From Geosiphon pyriformis (taxonomy: Eukaryota > Glomeromycota > Glomeromycetes > Archaeosporales > Geosiphonaceae): a DNA stretch of 64,000 nt. A model generated the notes under the pieces. The model was given only the letters and a program-made list of their open reading frames with translations, had not been told where the DNA came from and did no database searches. The first letter of the stretch is position 1, and each line of letters begins with the position of its first letter. This document shows positions 21,558-34,224 of this stretch, in pieces. The stretch covers positions 818,314 to 882,313 of the forward strand of contig JAAOMT010000675.1 of the NCBI GenBank assembly GCA_016748015.1. The letters are read 5' to 3'. The position numbers and the translations under genes are program-made.

Positions 21558-24500
21558 CTTGGTTTTTACAGACTGGGGAAATCAACTCTCTCATTGCAAA
21601 AGCTGCTAACGGATTGTCTTTCATTATTCTTGGTGGTAACTTTAATGAAAATGGTTTGAAAAGAAGTGCTAGTTTTAAAAATTGTGTCAGTTTGGGACTG
21701 GTCAATACTTTGATGGATAGTTTGGTCATGAAGAGTCCCACATGGAGGAATTCAAGGAATGTAGAAAAACCAATTGATTTTGTATTTGTTTCGTCAAATT
21801 TGGTCAGTACAATAGTTGATCATGATGTTATAGACATTAATGATTACTTTGACACTGATCATCAAGCTGTTTCTGTATTTGTGGGTCTGGGCAGTTTGCT
21901 GAACACTCAGTTGAACTCTCTTCACAGGCAAACAAATAAGGATTGCTGGAAGTTTGATTTTAAAGGTGCTGATGATACAAAGTGAAGCGAGTTTAAAGAA
22001 GCTATGGCAGCCAATGCTGCCATGTTCTTTAATGGTTTTATCACTTCCGTATGATTCTTTGACTTGAACATGATGTGGAACACAATTTGCAAAATTATGA
22101 TACTGTTAGCTAATAAAGTATTCAGAAAGAAATGGTCTAAGGGTTATGATAGTGTTTTTACCAAGGAAGCTTCTAAATTTTATAAGCTAGAGCTTTTAGT
22201 ATTAAAAATTGCTAAGGCCTCTTATGAGGAAAATATTAATAAGTTTGTTCTTTTTATGGAATGCTGGGATTCTTTGGACAATGTTAAGGCTTTAATTGTA
22301 CAGGAAATTGTGAACTTTGGTGTGGGTTTTAATTGTGTGCACTCAGTTTTTTTAGTATGTGAAAAACATATCATGCCTCCAAGCTTGCTGAGTCTTTGTG
22401 AACTGAAGAGTTGAAAATAAGATCAGCTGTTAATAGTCAAATGGAGAATTTTGTAATCAACAAAGGTAGCACAATCAGGAGTGTACTGGAATGCCCTTTT
22501 TGGAAAATGGTTTTAGACCATCTGGTAGTTGAGAATGAACTGATTCTGGAACCAAACCTAGTTAAGACCAAGGTTAACACAATTATAGAAGGCTGAACCA
22601 GAAAGCATAATATGGTGGAGAATTTTTCTGATGATTGGTTGTATCAATATTAGTCTTTAGAGTATGTTGTTAATGACACTTTTTCAAACATAATATGTTT
22701 GGTTAATTTTGATGAGCTACTTGGAGTGGTTTCTAATCTGCCTAATGGCAAAGCTGCTGGTTTTTCTGAAGTGTCAAATGAGCTTTGGAAGCATTGTGAC
22801 AAATCAGTCTTGGACATGTTTTTGGTGCTTTTAAACTTCTGTTTGTCTTTTAAGTCAGTGCTTGGTACTTGGAAAGAAGCTTGGGTCTTAATGATTCCTA
22901 AACCATATGAATGGGAAAAAGTTCTTACAAACACCCAACCTATTGCTTTGATTGAGACTGCCCACAAAATTCTTTTCTAGATTCTTTCAGACAAGATTTC
23001 TTTGGTATGCAGCTCTTTTAATATCTTACATGGGAACAATTTCTTAGTTTTTAAGGGTATAACAATGCAATCTCCTATTTTTGCCATTGGTTCTGTTATT
23101 GAGGATGCTTTGGAAAAGAACCATGAACTCTAATTAGTCTTGTAGAATATGTGAAAAGCCTACGACTTTGTTGGATGGGAGCATCTTAAGAACAGTTTGG
23201 TCAGAATAAAGATGTGTGACAAGTTCATTAGATTTTTTGGTGGCATTCACAATGGTCATGTTAATAAAGTAATAACAGATTTTGGTTTGACAGATAGATA
23301 TCAAGTACATGATGATTTGGATCAGGGGGAAGTGTTCTTACCACTTCTTTGGCATATATTTTATGATCCTCTTTTGTGTGAAGTCAAAAGACAGGAAAGC
23401 ATATATGGATATAAGATAAACTCTCATTTTGTTGCCAGGACTGGTCATTTGGAATCTTAGACTGGATTAACGTCTTTTCTTGTTGCTAGTGCTTTTGTTG
23501 ATAACACAATCTGAATTGGTAGTAGCCAAACTGCAACCCAACATATTCTTGATGTTGCTAGTGAATTTTTTCAAATCAATGACATTTCTATTAACAATGA
23601 CAAGACAGTGACAATTCTTATTAATTGCAAAGTGGCATGTCCTAATTTTTCTATTAGTGGTTCACCTATTTCTATTGCCAAAAAAAGAGAGTCTCATCAC
23701 TACCTGGGAATTTTTTTGTTGACTGAGAGTTTTTCAAGGCCTAGTCTGGCTAAGACAGATGCTGATGTCAAATTTTTTGCCAATCTGGTTCTAAGGAAGA
23801 CTATTTTTAATAAGCAGTTTTCGTATCTTGTGTCAACAGTTCTCCACCCCATTGTTAGCTACAGAACACAATTCAGTTTTGTTCCTATCAGTATGTGTAA
23901 TAAGTGGGATTTTTTGATTTGCAGGGGCTTAAAGCTGAAGTCTGGTCTATCTTTTAATTTTTCCAATAACACGCTTTGTCATCCCTCATTGTATGGCTTA
24001 AAAACTTTTGAGCAAGTCCAAGCTGAAAGCAAAGTTGCTTCTATTATGTATTTTGCAAACTCTGTTGGAATTTTGGATTGTTTGTTTTTACACAGGTCCC
24101 ATGACTTGCAGGTTCTGTTTTGGAGCCCACTTCACTCTTTGGCATTCCCAGTTTGTATTAAAGTCAGTGCTTCTAATAATTTTTTGGCAGATGTGATTTG
24201 TATTTTTCTTGGGTGTGGTCTGTTTTTGAGTGGTTAAGTGAATAATTCTTTCCATTTTCATGGTGGTACTCTCATGTCATCTGTTCTTGGCAGGTCTGAT
24301 TACTTTGGATTTCTTCCATTCTTTCAAAGATATGGTATTGCTTTTGTTAAACAGCTTTGCTGTAAGAATAGAGCTGTTTTTAATTGGAAAACATTCAAGC
24401 ATTAAAAAAGGCTGGACTTACATGGCCCTGTTTTTGAATGGTTTAGGCTTTCTATTGACTTTCTTGATAGTATAGCTTCTTTCCCTGCCCAATTTTTGCT

Positions 24501-24742
24501 TGTAATTGGTACTGAGCATTTGGATATTTTGAAATCTAGTGAGTTTGGACTGATTTATAATTGGTTGCTAGATCTTAAGACTGACAGCCTTTCTGTTTAT
24601 ACAGATGGATCTCTGAAGGGATTAGGGAGTGTTAACATGAGAGCTGGTGCTGTAGTTTTTTTTGAAGATATAAGCTTGGGTCTGAGGGTCAGAATTTTTG
24701 GTTTGATGTCTTCTACTTTGGCTAAATTGCAGGTCATCATGT
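21558..24742 (+). pseudogene. LINE ORF2, part 2: endonuclease end, reverse transcriptase, start of RNase H
   Basis: The endonuclease resumes with L-G-G-N-F-N-E (21629-21649, normally G-D-F-N; AAC at 21638-21640) and ends with T-D-H-Q-A-V near 21860. The RT starts near 22700 with L-P-N-G-K-A-A-G-F, then P-I-A-L-I-E-T (about 22940), D-Q-G-E-V-F-L-P-L-L-W (about 23320) and the catalytic box F-V-D-N (23494-23505), normally F-A-D-D. RNase H opens with Y-T-D-G-S near 24599. Many stops are present (for example 21985, 22414, 22594, 22978, 23458, 24235). Element C interrupts at 24743. Confidence 0.85.
24739..24742 (+). repeat. Target site duplication of element C, left copy (ATGT)
   Basis: ATGT precedes TGTTACAG. 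The right copy at 34221-34224 is ATAT, one transition away. Removing C with one copy restores the RNase H segment L-Q-V-I-M-L-A-F-E-C-V-P. Confidence 0.65.
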
Positions 24743-25532
24743 TGTTACAGTTCAAAAATTTAATAGGAATTATAAATAATATAAATTAGCCAATCATGAA
24801 ATAGCACAGCAACAATTTATAAAAAGAAATGATTTACAAATAACAGCAAGCACTATTTTACAATAGCATCAAGCACTATTATGCAATAGCAGCAAGCACT
24901 ATTTAAAAATAACGGAAATAGAGTATTACAAGATATTATTTTGTAAAACAATAATTATATATATATACAATAGTTTTTAATAATGAAAAAAGACAAGCTT
25001 CAACAAGAAGCAACAAATATCTAAATAAAATCTTATTTAAAAAGAATTAATAAAAAAAATTAAATGAACATCACAATTGCAAGATTAACAATAGAATTCA
25101 CATACCTTCTCTAGCAAATAAAACTATCATTCTATTTTTAAACCCTTTGGAAGAATAATTCCTGATCAAAATTATTCATGTGGTTACTAATTAAATTGAA
25201 AGAAACTTTATTATATACTTAGGGAAATTGCAAAAAGGCTATTAATATTCTGTGTTTTTAGATTAGAGAAACACATCAGACAATTGCAAGAATAGCTTCA
25301 GAGAAGACTCCAAAACAGTGGGTAGATTTCAAATTAGTCTCTGAAAAGGAGTACAAAACATACAAAGACAACTAGAATTAAAAAGAAAACTTACATCACA
25401 ACATTAAGAGAAAACCTTTAGTATATTATCATTAATATCCAACACATAAAATAGAGGAACTCACAAAAGACTGATTGCAATTAAAATGGGAGATCAACAA
25501 TTAAAATATACCAAAAAAACCATCCTGTAACA
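24743..25532 (+). repeat. 5' LTR of element C
   Basis: 790 bp, the same length as the 3' LTR. I count about 37 differences between the two, all transitions, with no gap. Contains three degenerate copies of an AGCAAGCACTATTTTACAAT-like unit (about 24841-24905), a TATATATATA stretch near 24958 and an AATAAAAT near 25025. Confidence 0.92.
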
Positions 25533-25534
25533 TT

Positions 25535-25550
25535 TGGTAAACCCTACGAG
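25535..25550 (+). promoter_or_regulatory. Primer-binding site of element C
   Basis: TGGTAAACCCTACGAG starts two bases after the LTR end, the same spacing as in A and E, but the sequence after TGGT differs, suggesting another tRNA primer. Confidence 0.55.
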
Positions 25551-25613
25551 AAAAGAAAATCAAAAAAAAATAATAATTAACAATAATTTATTGCTAAAAA
25601 GGAAGAAACAAAA

Positions 25614-27300
25614 GTGGCAACAAAAACTCCTACCCTTACTGTTCTTGAATTCTGTCATGCTATTTACACACAAAATCAAAGTGATCTTAGATTACCAGAA
25701 GGGTGTTGTCTAACAAAATCTGCTCTTACTTATTATATCAATGCCAAAATAAATTACCACATAGGAAAAGAAGAAAAACCACATGACATGAAACTTAGAT
25801 TGTATAGAGAATTATCACAATACACTACAAAAGAAGTAGCAGTAATAGCTGCAACTATTGTTAAAATCTATTACAAAATTGAGCAATATGCCAATGAAAA
25901 TTTTTTAATATCCACAAAGAACACTAGAGAATGCATCCACAATCCAGAAATTAATTACGAAAAAAATCATCAAAAATTAGGAACACCCACCCAAATGCCC
26001 AAGAAAAATGTTGTGCAATCAGTAAAAAAACAATGCCTTTATTTGTCAGAAGAAAAATCTTACTATTTTTCCTCAGATAATAAAATTTAACTCTCATTAA
26101 AAGCTGCATCATCATCTACATTAACTCCACAAACACTAAAAATTCCTAATTATACTGATAAACTTAAACAATGTGATTGGGGAAATATACCAATAACAGA
26201 AGAATATTCATTGCTATTCCAAAAACTCCTTTTTCAACCAAAATTTAAAGTGGGGTTTGAAAACTGTGAAGAGAAATCTGAATCAAAATCCAGAGAAACC
26301 AGTGAAAAAACAAGCACAAAACCAGTTACAAAAACAAACAGCCAGTTCAGAAACCAAGAAACTTGTGATCAAAAGGAAGAACTGAATATAAGAGAAGTCA
26401 CTTTTAGGGGCGCTCAAGAAAATATTATTCCACCTCCTCTTAGACCAATAAACCCACCAGCAGAAAACAATGACAAAATGACCACACCTTATATTATGCG
26501 ATTAATGGATTTTTCAGGAGAGAAAGAAGAAATGGATGTGCACATATGGCTTAAAGAAGCATAAAAAGCCATTCAGACAAATAACTAGAACGATCAAAGA
26601 GCAATCCAAATGTTATCTTTCTTCCTGAAAGGCATTGCTAACTCATGGTATCAAAGCTTAAAAACAAAACCCACAAGCTTTGCCAAATTCAAAAATACAC
26701 TCTTAGAATATTTTAGCAATCTAAACGCCGTAATCCAACTGTAGAATGAATTCAATACTATCAAGCAAGATATAAGTGAAACTGTCATCCAATACCTTGC
26801 TTGATTCAATCAAATTTGCCATTAGATTGAAGTGATTAAGCAAGGATACTATATCAAGCCTCAGGTTCTAAATCAATTTATTAGAGGATTAAAAAGCAGC
26901 ATTTTAAGAAAAGTACATCCTGCCCACCCTAATTCCTTACCAGAAGCCATTATGCTCGCCAGAACTCTTAAATTGGCTGAGAAAAAAACTAACCATAGTC
27001 AAATAGTTAACATAGTGATTGAAGAAAACAAGACAGAAACTTTAGAAAAAAAAGTAGCACAATTAGGAGAAGAACTCTCTAAAAAAATAGAAAGTTACCT
27101 CATCTCAGACCCAGGAAGAAATAACACATACCAAACACCTCAAAGATGCAACCAGAAATTCAGCAGCAGCCAAAATAATTACTCATTGCATTAGAACTTC
27201 AGAACAGAAACATGCATCTGCCATTTTTGCAAATGCATAGAACATTTGATTGGCCAATATTGAACACAAATGATGTAAGAGGTATGCGAAAATAATTATT
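25614..27300 (+). pseudogene. Element C gag, broken
   Basis: Opens with GTG-GCA at 25614 without an upstream in-frame ATG. The capsid-like core at 26480-27000 includes G-I-A-N-S-W-Y-Q-S-L and R-G-L-K-S-S-I-L. A K/E-rich region (27000-27090) precedes a damaged CCHC near 27218-27260 (C-H-F-C-K-C-I-E-H-L-I-G-Q-Y, last Cys now Tyr). Stops lie at 26088, 26562, 26742, 26802, 26823 and 27192. Confidence 0.75.
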
Positions 27301-27599
27301 ATGCATCCCCCCAAATGCTCAGAAATCAATACACGCCAATATCACATCAATATCTCACTATGTACCAAAATCAAAGAACTTACCAGCAACAACCAGCAAT
27401 TCCAAATCCAAACTGGCATCTAGAGTTTTGAAGCCAACCAGTATTAGGCCAAAACGCAATTATTACTAGAAATCTTAATCATGTAGGACCTAATCAGCAA
27501 GCAAACACAAACTATCCAAATTTCCAGCCAACTTACCTTAATATATCAGAAAACTTAAATCTTGGAAATATTAATGATAACATACCTGAAACTGAAAAC

Positions 27600-28205
27600 A
27601 TCACTAATAGCCAGAACTTGATCCAAACAATACCACTAGCCATTATCATGGAAGATAGCAGTCTCACAGCTATTTTTTCTTTTGAATTAGAGGAAAAAGA
27701 GACTATGTTTAGTGGAGCAGCATTGGATGAGAAACACCCAATCACTGTTATGTACACGGAAGCAAAAGTAAACAACACCAATTAAACTCATCTTAGACAG
27801 TGGATCTGCCGGAAGCATTGTGTTACTTCAATTAGTAAACCAACTGGGTTTTAAAGTTAATCACACTATGACATTCCAAATTATAACAGCCAATAGAAGT
27901 ATCAAGCTGTCTCATGGCAAAATCGACTCATTTCTTTTTGAAATTAATGGCATAATAATACCTACAAAAGTATTAGTAATAGACACTACACAATATCAAG
28001 TATTAGTAGAAAATGACTGGTTAACAAAAGCCAATGCCACATTAGACTGGACCATCCAAGAGTTTCTTATCAGCTATAATGGCCACTATGCCAGAATTCC
28101 AGTCACATGTGGTTACTTCCAAAAACCCAGCACCAACCAAAGACCCATCTTCGAATTTGAAGAAAATTCAGCCCTACTAGCCATCGAAACTTATCAGCTC
28201 TTGTG
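27600..28205 (+). pseudogene. Element C aspartic protease, frameshifted
   Basis: Contains L-I-L-D-S-G-S-A-G-S (27786-27815) with the catalytic D-S-G intact, unlike A, B, D and E. Then Q-L-V-N-Q-L-G, a region ending E-N-D-W-L, and L-D-W-T-I-Q-E. An indel at about 27781 shifts it out of the gag frame. The stop at 28204-28206 ends the piece. Confidence 0.75.
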
Positions 28206-28289
28206 AGCTGATGACCAAAGAACAAAACTACCAGCCGTACCAACTTGGAGGAGTGAAGGAAGATCTAAATAGAACCAGGTAAGTCCATG

Positions 28290-28935
28290 AAGAAACTGCC
28301 AGCAATGCAGACCAAAACTAAAATGTTTAGTTTACAATAAGAAACTTTTGTCCATGACTGTGTACAGTGCACCAGATAAAGACCCAAGAAACTCCACCCA
28401 CTACTATTGTAACCATTATAACAAAAAAAAATACAGTTACCCAAAAAGACATGAAAAATGGGATGAAAAACCATGTCTTGCTTGCAAAAAACTGTTGCCA
28501 AAAGAATGTGACTGGATTGACATGCCAGGCAGAGGAGGAATGTGTGATACAACTTGCCAATATACGATCCTCATCTGTAACTGGATAAGAGGAGGAACAC
28601 TGTTTGAAGCTGTATTCAACAGAGCATTAAGAAGACTGCAGTACTACTCACATGATGAGGATGAGTTATACAATACTGCACAGACCAAAGTAAGAGGAGG
28701 AACTGCTGAAAAAATATGACATTGGAAAATGTCAGCCAAAATAGCTAATAAAGTTGCCAACTACAACATGTTCGACCCAATAGACAAATTCCAGGAAAAC
28801 TACCAACAGCTATGTCTCACTCACCAAAAGCAAAAATAGTATCTCACCCAGATTAACACTTATCTTTGTGAAGACTGTCTTATCCTGTACCAAAGTCAGT
28901 GCTGTAAAGAGTGTTAATACAAAAGAGACTTAAAA
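28290..28935 (+). pseudogene. Element C cysteine-rich module
   Basis: Same Cys order as in A, D and E: C-x2-Y (Cys lost, about 28325), Y-Y-C-N-H-Y (about 28405), C-L-A-C (about 28480), M-C-D-T-T-C-Q-Y (about 28541), L-C-E-D-C-L-I (about 28866) and C-C-K-E-C (about 28900). Between CLAC and CQY is P-K-E-C-D-W-I-D, shared with E as P-K-E-C-N-W-I-D. Stops at about 28716, 28839 and 28917. Unknown function, probably metal-binding. Confidence 0.65.
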
Positions 28936-28937
28936 AG

Positions 28938-29945
28938 AAAATTGAAAATTGAAAATCAACAGTACCAAAATCAATCAATAAATTAACAAAACTTATCTGA
29001 CAGTCTCGAGTCAGAAAATATTTTAGCCTATACCAATCTAGATCAAGAGATTAGCATCCAGTACTATGACAATAGGCACTTAGGAATAGTACCCAAAAGA
29101 GTCCATCCAACCGATACTGGATTTGATCTATAGTATCCAGAAGACCAATCCACAATATTGCCACCCAGGAGTATTACTAAAATCGATCTGAAAATAGCAG
29201 TTGAAATTCTGCCAAAAATAATGGTTTAAATAGTGTCACAATCAAGCCTCACAAAAAAAAAAATAAGCATTCAAGGAGGAATAATTATCTCTGAATACAC
29301 TGGAAATTTGATGGTTTTGTTACAGAACAATTCAGAAAAACCTTATACCATTAAATCTAAAGAAAAAATTGCACAAGCAATTTTTTTACCATTGGTAAAA
29401 ATTGGGAAATTTGTGCCAGTGGAAAATCATAAGGAATTGATACAAACAACAAGGGGAACTTTTGGTTTTGGATTGACAGAAAAAAGAATTGAAGCAAATT
29501 TCACTGAAACAATAGAAGAAAAAGGCAAATTAATTAAAACCAAGTGGTCAATTACACTCATGCCTTATGGAAAATCAGAAATTAAAATAAAAAGAACAAT
29601 AAAAAATATAAATCTAATATTTGAGCCCCACCCAAAAACTTGTCAACAGTTTCTCATAGGACTTACTAACTTTTTTATTCCAGCTGATAAAACACAATGG
29701 ATAAAAATTCTTATCATGAATACTACAGAAAAGCTCATATACATTCCAGAAAACACCATCATGAAATATCTTGGAACAGAGCTAGAAAATGTGTCAACAT
29801 TACAAGAAATTCTAAATTTCTCAGAAATCATCTTTTACTGTGAACTTACTTCAATAAATTGGCAACAACCATTAGAATGCTATCAATTTATGCCAGAAAA
29901 ATTGGCCAAATTAAACATTAGAACAATGAATCCAGACCAACAGTG
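28938..29945 (+). pseudogene. Element C dUTPase domain and linker, active site lost
   Basis: Motif 1 D-T-G-F-D-L ends in a stop (about 29130). Motif 2 is S-Q-S-S-L-T. Motif 3 reads I-I-S-E-Y-T-G, so the catalytic Asp of I-D-A-G-Y is gone. Motif 4 I-A-Q-A-I-F and motif 5 G-F-G-L are present. The open stretch 29233-29946 continues into a linker shared with A and D (I-P-E-N-T-I-M-K-Y-L-G near 29750). dUTP hydrolysis is very unlikely in this copy. Confidence 0.8.
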
Positions 29946-29946
29946 A

Positions 29947-31310
29947 CAATTAAAAGCATTAATTTTAAAATACTCTAATATATTTTCACAAAATGGTAAA
30001 TTTGGAAGAATCAACTTGGTTCAACACCAAATTTCCACTGGAAATGCCAGACCTGAAAAACAACGCACTTACTGTGTCCCACCAATGGAGCATAATTTTA
30101 TCAGAGAAGAAATCCAAAGCATGTTGGAAAAAGAAATAATTCAACCATCAATGAGCCCATGGTCCTCACCAGTTGTTTTAGTAAAGAAAAAAAACAGAAA
30201 AATTAGATTTTGCGTCGACTATTGCAAACTAAACAGCAAAACAACCAAAGACTCATATCCAATACTATTAATTGACAAAATCTTCAACATTTTTGGAGGA
30301 GCAAAATAGTTTTCTACACTTGACTTGACCAGTAAATATTGGCAAGTGGAAATGGACCCAAAAAACAGACATAAAACAGCATTCACAACACAAAATGGCA
30401 ATTATGAGTTCAATGTAATGCCATTTGGATTGACAAACACTCCCATAACATTCCAAAGACTAATGAATGTAATTTACTCTGGAATTCTGTGGCAATCCAT
30501 TGTTGTTTACTTGGACAATACAAATGTTTTCTCACCAAAATTCACAGATCATCTCCAATATTTACAACAAGTTTTTAAGAGATTGAGACACACTGGACTT
30601 AAATTAAATTTAGAAAAATGTTTCTTTGGGAAAAATGAGCTAGCATTTTTAGGACATGTAGTTGAAAAAGATGTAATAAAACCAGATCCATCAAAAATAG
30701 ACAAAGTGAAAAATTTTCCAGTATCTCAAAACATTTCAGAAGTTAGAAGCTTTTTAGAACTCGCATCTTACTACTGCCACTTTATAGAAAACTTTTTAAA
30801 CATCACCAAACCTCTTAATTATTTACTATCCAAAAATGTGAAATTTGAATGGACTGAAACACATCAAAAAGCTTTTGAGTACCTTAGACAAAAGCTCATT
30901 GAATCACCAATAATGATCTATTCAAATTTCAACAAGAAATTCATTTTGGCCACAGATGCCTCTGGAACTAAACTTGGAGCCATTTTGTCACAAAAAAATA
31001 ATAATGGAAGAAAATGTGTAATTGCTTATGTCAGCAGAATTCTTAGTACAGCAGAGCAAAACTATGCAGCATACAAACTTGAATGCTTAACAGTAATCTG
31101 AAGTTGTGTTTACTTTGACACATACTTATGGTACAAGCTCTTTGATATTATCACAGATTATAGAAATTTGGTCTGGTTAAATAACAAGAAAGCGCTGAAA
31201 AAAAAATATGTCAAATAGTCACAAATATTAGCACCATATGATTATATTATCAAATACAAAAAAGGTACCAAAAATGCCAATGCTGACTGCTTGTCACGAA
31301 TGAGACACAC
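29947..31310 (+). pseudogene. Element C reverse transcriptase and RNase H, broken
   Basis: RT: I-Q-P-S-M-S-P-W-S-S-P-V near 30137-30172, F-C-V-D-Y (30209), F-S-T-L-D-L-T-S-K-Y-W-Q-V (about 30310), V-M-P-F-G-L-T-N and the box Y-L-D-N (30507-30518), where the second Asp codon is AAT. The 258-codon stretch 30325-31101 covers palm, thumb and early RNase H (A-T-D-A-S-G-T near 30950). RNase H ends with I-I-K-Y-K-K-G-T-K-N-A-N-A-D-C-L-S-R near 31245-31300. Only three stops fall in it (30307, 31099, 31216). Confidence 0.85.
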
Positions 31311-32660
31311 ATAAAAAACCATCAACAACAACTAATTCATAAACAATGAACAATTACCTTTACAAAAATCTTAGCCAATACTTGAGAACACTAATTAAGT
31401 TCCAGAAATTATCAAAACATTATTTTACTCAAAACCACATACTTTATTACCAGAATTAACAAAATCCAGATAATCTATTGAGAGTTATAACCGAAAATAA
31501 AATAAAAAACTATCTTATTTAACATGCACTCAGATATTCATTTAGGCCACTTTAAAAAAGAAGCAACTATTCAACGTACAACTAGTCATTATTATTGGCC
31601 AAAAATGCACTTAGATATTATCCAATACATAAAAAATTGTGACTCATGCCAATAAAGAGAAGGAACAAAAACAACAGAACCACTAAGACCCATAAAAGTT
31701 GGACAATCATTTGATAGAATTGGAATTGATTTAGTTAGACCATTACCAATAATAGCAAGAAACAATCATTATATTGCAGTAGTAGTAAATTACCTCACTA
31801 AATGGCCAGAAGCCAGAGCCATTCAAACAGCTGATACTATATCCATAGCCTACTTTGTACATAAAGATTTAATTTGATGCCATGGATGTCCATAAGAATT
31901 AATGTCAAACCAAGAGACACATTTCGTAAACAGTACACTAAATGAGCTCAGCCAAAGATTTGGAATTAAACGACTACTATCATCACCATACCACCCCTAA
32001 ACAAATGGATTAGTTGAATGGTTTAACCATACACTATGTAAAACATTAGCCAAAATCAGCAATGAACATGAAAAAGAATGGGATTTGTTCATACTAGCAG
32101 TTTTATTAGCATATAGGACATTAAAACAAAATACTATACAATTCACACTATTTGAATTGGTTTATGAAAGAAAGGCCATATTACTAATTAAACTTACTAT
32201 TCCAACTTATCCAAATGAAATTATTGCAAAAACAACATTCTACGAAACAATACTTAGAAGAACATATGAGTTAATAAAAATTTTGGAGAACAAAAGAAAA
32301 AAAGCAGCTCAAAATATTGAACAGTCACAAGCACAACAAAAAGTGAGACATGATAACCAATTATCAGATAATATAATTAGCTATAAAATAGGAGACAAAG
32401 TATTGTTGTATCATACTAAAACAGAAAAGCAATGGAGTGGAAAGTTTGATCACAAGTGAGATGAACTATTCTATATTCATGAAATACTTGGCAATGGAGC
32501 ATACAAGTTAAGACTAAATGAGAAAATTTTAAAAAAAGCAGCACATGGCAACCAGCTGAAATTATATTACAACAAACCAGTAATAGCAACACAAACACTT
32601 AGAATTGGAACACAAATACCACTAGTATTACCAGATCAGATTCCATAAAATATAGAACCA
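31311..32660 (+). pseudogene. Element C integrase, broken
   Basis: HHCC remnants near 31524-31655 (C-D-S-C at about 31640), I-D-L-V near 31715, L-M-S-N-Q (about 31900; catalytic Asp now Asn), and N-G-L-V-E-W-F-N (about 32003; Glu kept). The open piece 32085-32459 carries the C-terminal integrase part (L-A-Y-R-T-L-K-Q; K-I-G-D-K-V-L-L-Y; K-Q-W-S-G-K-F). Frame changes separate it from RNase H and from the downstream extension. Confidence 0.8.
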
Positions 32661-33417
32661 GTAGTTTTAAGTAAACATTATATAAAAAGATAATTAATTT
32701 TAAATTACACCAAGAAACAGTTAACAAAGCATAAAAATGCATGCAAAAGAGCCCAAAAAGCAGTCAGAAATTAAAACAATAACATATATTCTAGAAAACA
32801 TTAGTAAGTTAACCCAACAACTATGTCGAAGCTTATAACAATCAAATTCAGATTTGGAAATTATAATCAATAGTTTTGAGATATCATATAAAAGAAAAAT
32901 GATACCAAATTCTATGATAAATAATAAACCTAGTTTTGCACTATATACTACTATTGCCAAAAACAGTAACAGCTTTATCAACAAAACCATTAAAAATTTA
33001 GGAATAGCATTGGATAATACATTGATAACAAAAAAAATGAACATAGTAGAATTAACACCAAGTATATTTGAATGGCTAAAGGAAAAATTCTCCATTAATT
33101 ATTGTTATTACCAATTGGGAAAACAATTAAACATACAAATATTATACTTAAAAGATTTAGTCAAAGTATTTAGCAAAACAATAATACAACAATTGAAAAG
33201 TTTTATTGGAAAAACCAATAATATACTTTATATAAAAGCTGTTTACAGAATTTTGGATCCAACTATGAATCTTATAACAATTAATAGCATTGGACAATTA
33301 ACCAATTTACAATTTCAAAATTTACAACAACAAATTAATAATACAGTATTAGATTATTATAGTAATATAGAAATCAATAAAGAAATTAACTTTAATTTCA
33401 ACGGAGCTCAATCTTGA
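32661..33417 (+). pseudogene. Element C C-terminal extension after the integrase
   Basis: An open stretch 32854-33417 (187 codons) ends just before the polypurine tract. It contains W-L-K-E-K-F-S-I-N-Y-C-Y-Y-Q-L-G-K-Q-L-N-I-Q (about 33070-33140, here split by my reading into motif words), L-K-S-F-I-G-K-T and a final N-F-N-G-A-Q-S. The block aligns with that of A and D. Its retention in two families points to a function in the element cycle, still unknown. Confidence 0.6.
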
Positions 33418-33430
33418 AAGGAGAGGATAA
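33408..33430 (+). promoter_or_regulatory. Polypurine tract region of element C
   Basis: GAAAGGAGAGGATAA ends exactly at the 3' LTR, preceded by GAGCTCAATCTT, matching the layout of A. Confidence 0.7.
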
Positions 33431-34220
33431 TGTTACAGTTCAAAAATTTAATAGGAATTATAAATAATATAAATTAGCCAATCATGAAATAGCACAGCAA
33501 CAATTTATAAAAAGAAATGATTTACAAATAACAGCAAGCACTATTTTACAATAGCATCAAGCACTATCATGCAATAGCAGCAAGCACTATTTAAAAATAA
33601 CAGAAATAGAGTATTACAAGACATTATTTTGTAAAACAATAATTATATATATATACAATAGTTTTTAATAATGAAGAAAGACAAGCTTCAACAAGAAGCA
33701 ACAAATATCTAAATAAAATCTTATTTAAAAAGAATTAATAAAAAAAATTAAATGAACATCACAATTGCAAGATTAACAATAGAATTCACATACCCTTTCT
33801 AGCAAATAAAACTATCATTCCATTTTTAAACCCTTTGGAAGAATAATTCTTGATCAAGATTATTCACATGGTTACTAATTAAATTGAAAGAAGCTTTATT
33901 ATATACTTAAAGAAATCGCAAAAAGACCATTAATATTCCATGTTTTTAGATTAAAGAAACACATTAGGCAATTGCAAAAATAGCTTCAGAGAAGACTCCA
34001 AAACAGTGGGTAGATTTCAAATTAGTCTCTAAGAAGGAATACAAAACATACAAAGACAACTAGAATTAAAGAGAAGACTTACATCACAACATCAAGAGAA
34101 AATCTTTAGTATATTATCATTAATATCTAACACATAAAATAGAGGAACTTACGAGAGACTGATTGCAATTAAAATGAGAAATCAACAATTAAAATATACC
34201 AAAAAAACCATCTTGTAACA
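33431..34220 (+). repeat. 3' LTR of element C
   Basis: 790 bp, partner of 24743-25532, ending CTTGTAACA. See the transition-only divergence finding. Confidence 0.92.
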
Positions 34221-34224
34221 ATAT
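34221..34224 (+). repeat. Target site duplication of element C, right copy (ATAT)
   Basis: One transition away from the left copy ATGT at 24739-24742. Confidence 0.6.

Larger units (their letters stand above)
24743..34220 (+). mobile_element. LTR retrotransposon C (Ty3/gypsy-type, dUTPase-bearing), inserted in the LINE RNase H
   Basis: Two 790-bp LTRs (TGTTAC...GTAACA), PBS, gag, protease, Cys-rich module, dUTPase, RT, RNase H, integrase, C-terminal extension, polypurine tract. Gag is separated from the rest only by a small indel at about 27781; protease to RNase H are in one frame. LTR sequence differs from A/D and E, so it is a separate family with the same domain plan. Confidence 0.9.

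Noticed and set aside
21490-21741. Minus-strand ORF across the A 3' LTR and LINE junction
   Set aside because: It spans an insertion boundary proven by the target duplication, so it cannot be an old gene; the plus-strand LINE frame explains the sequence.
24743-34220. Classic CpA-directed RIP as the cause of all mutations
   Set aside because: Context of the LTR differences of C is mixed, with CpT at least as common as CpA by my count, so I report a deamination-like bias without naming RIP.
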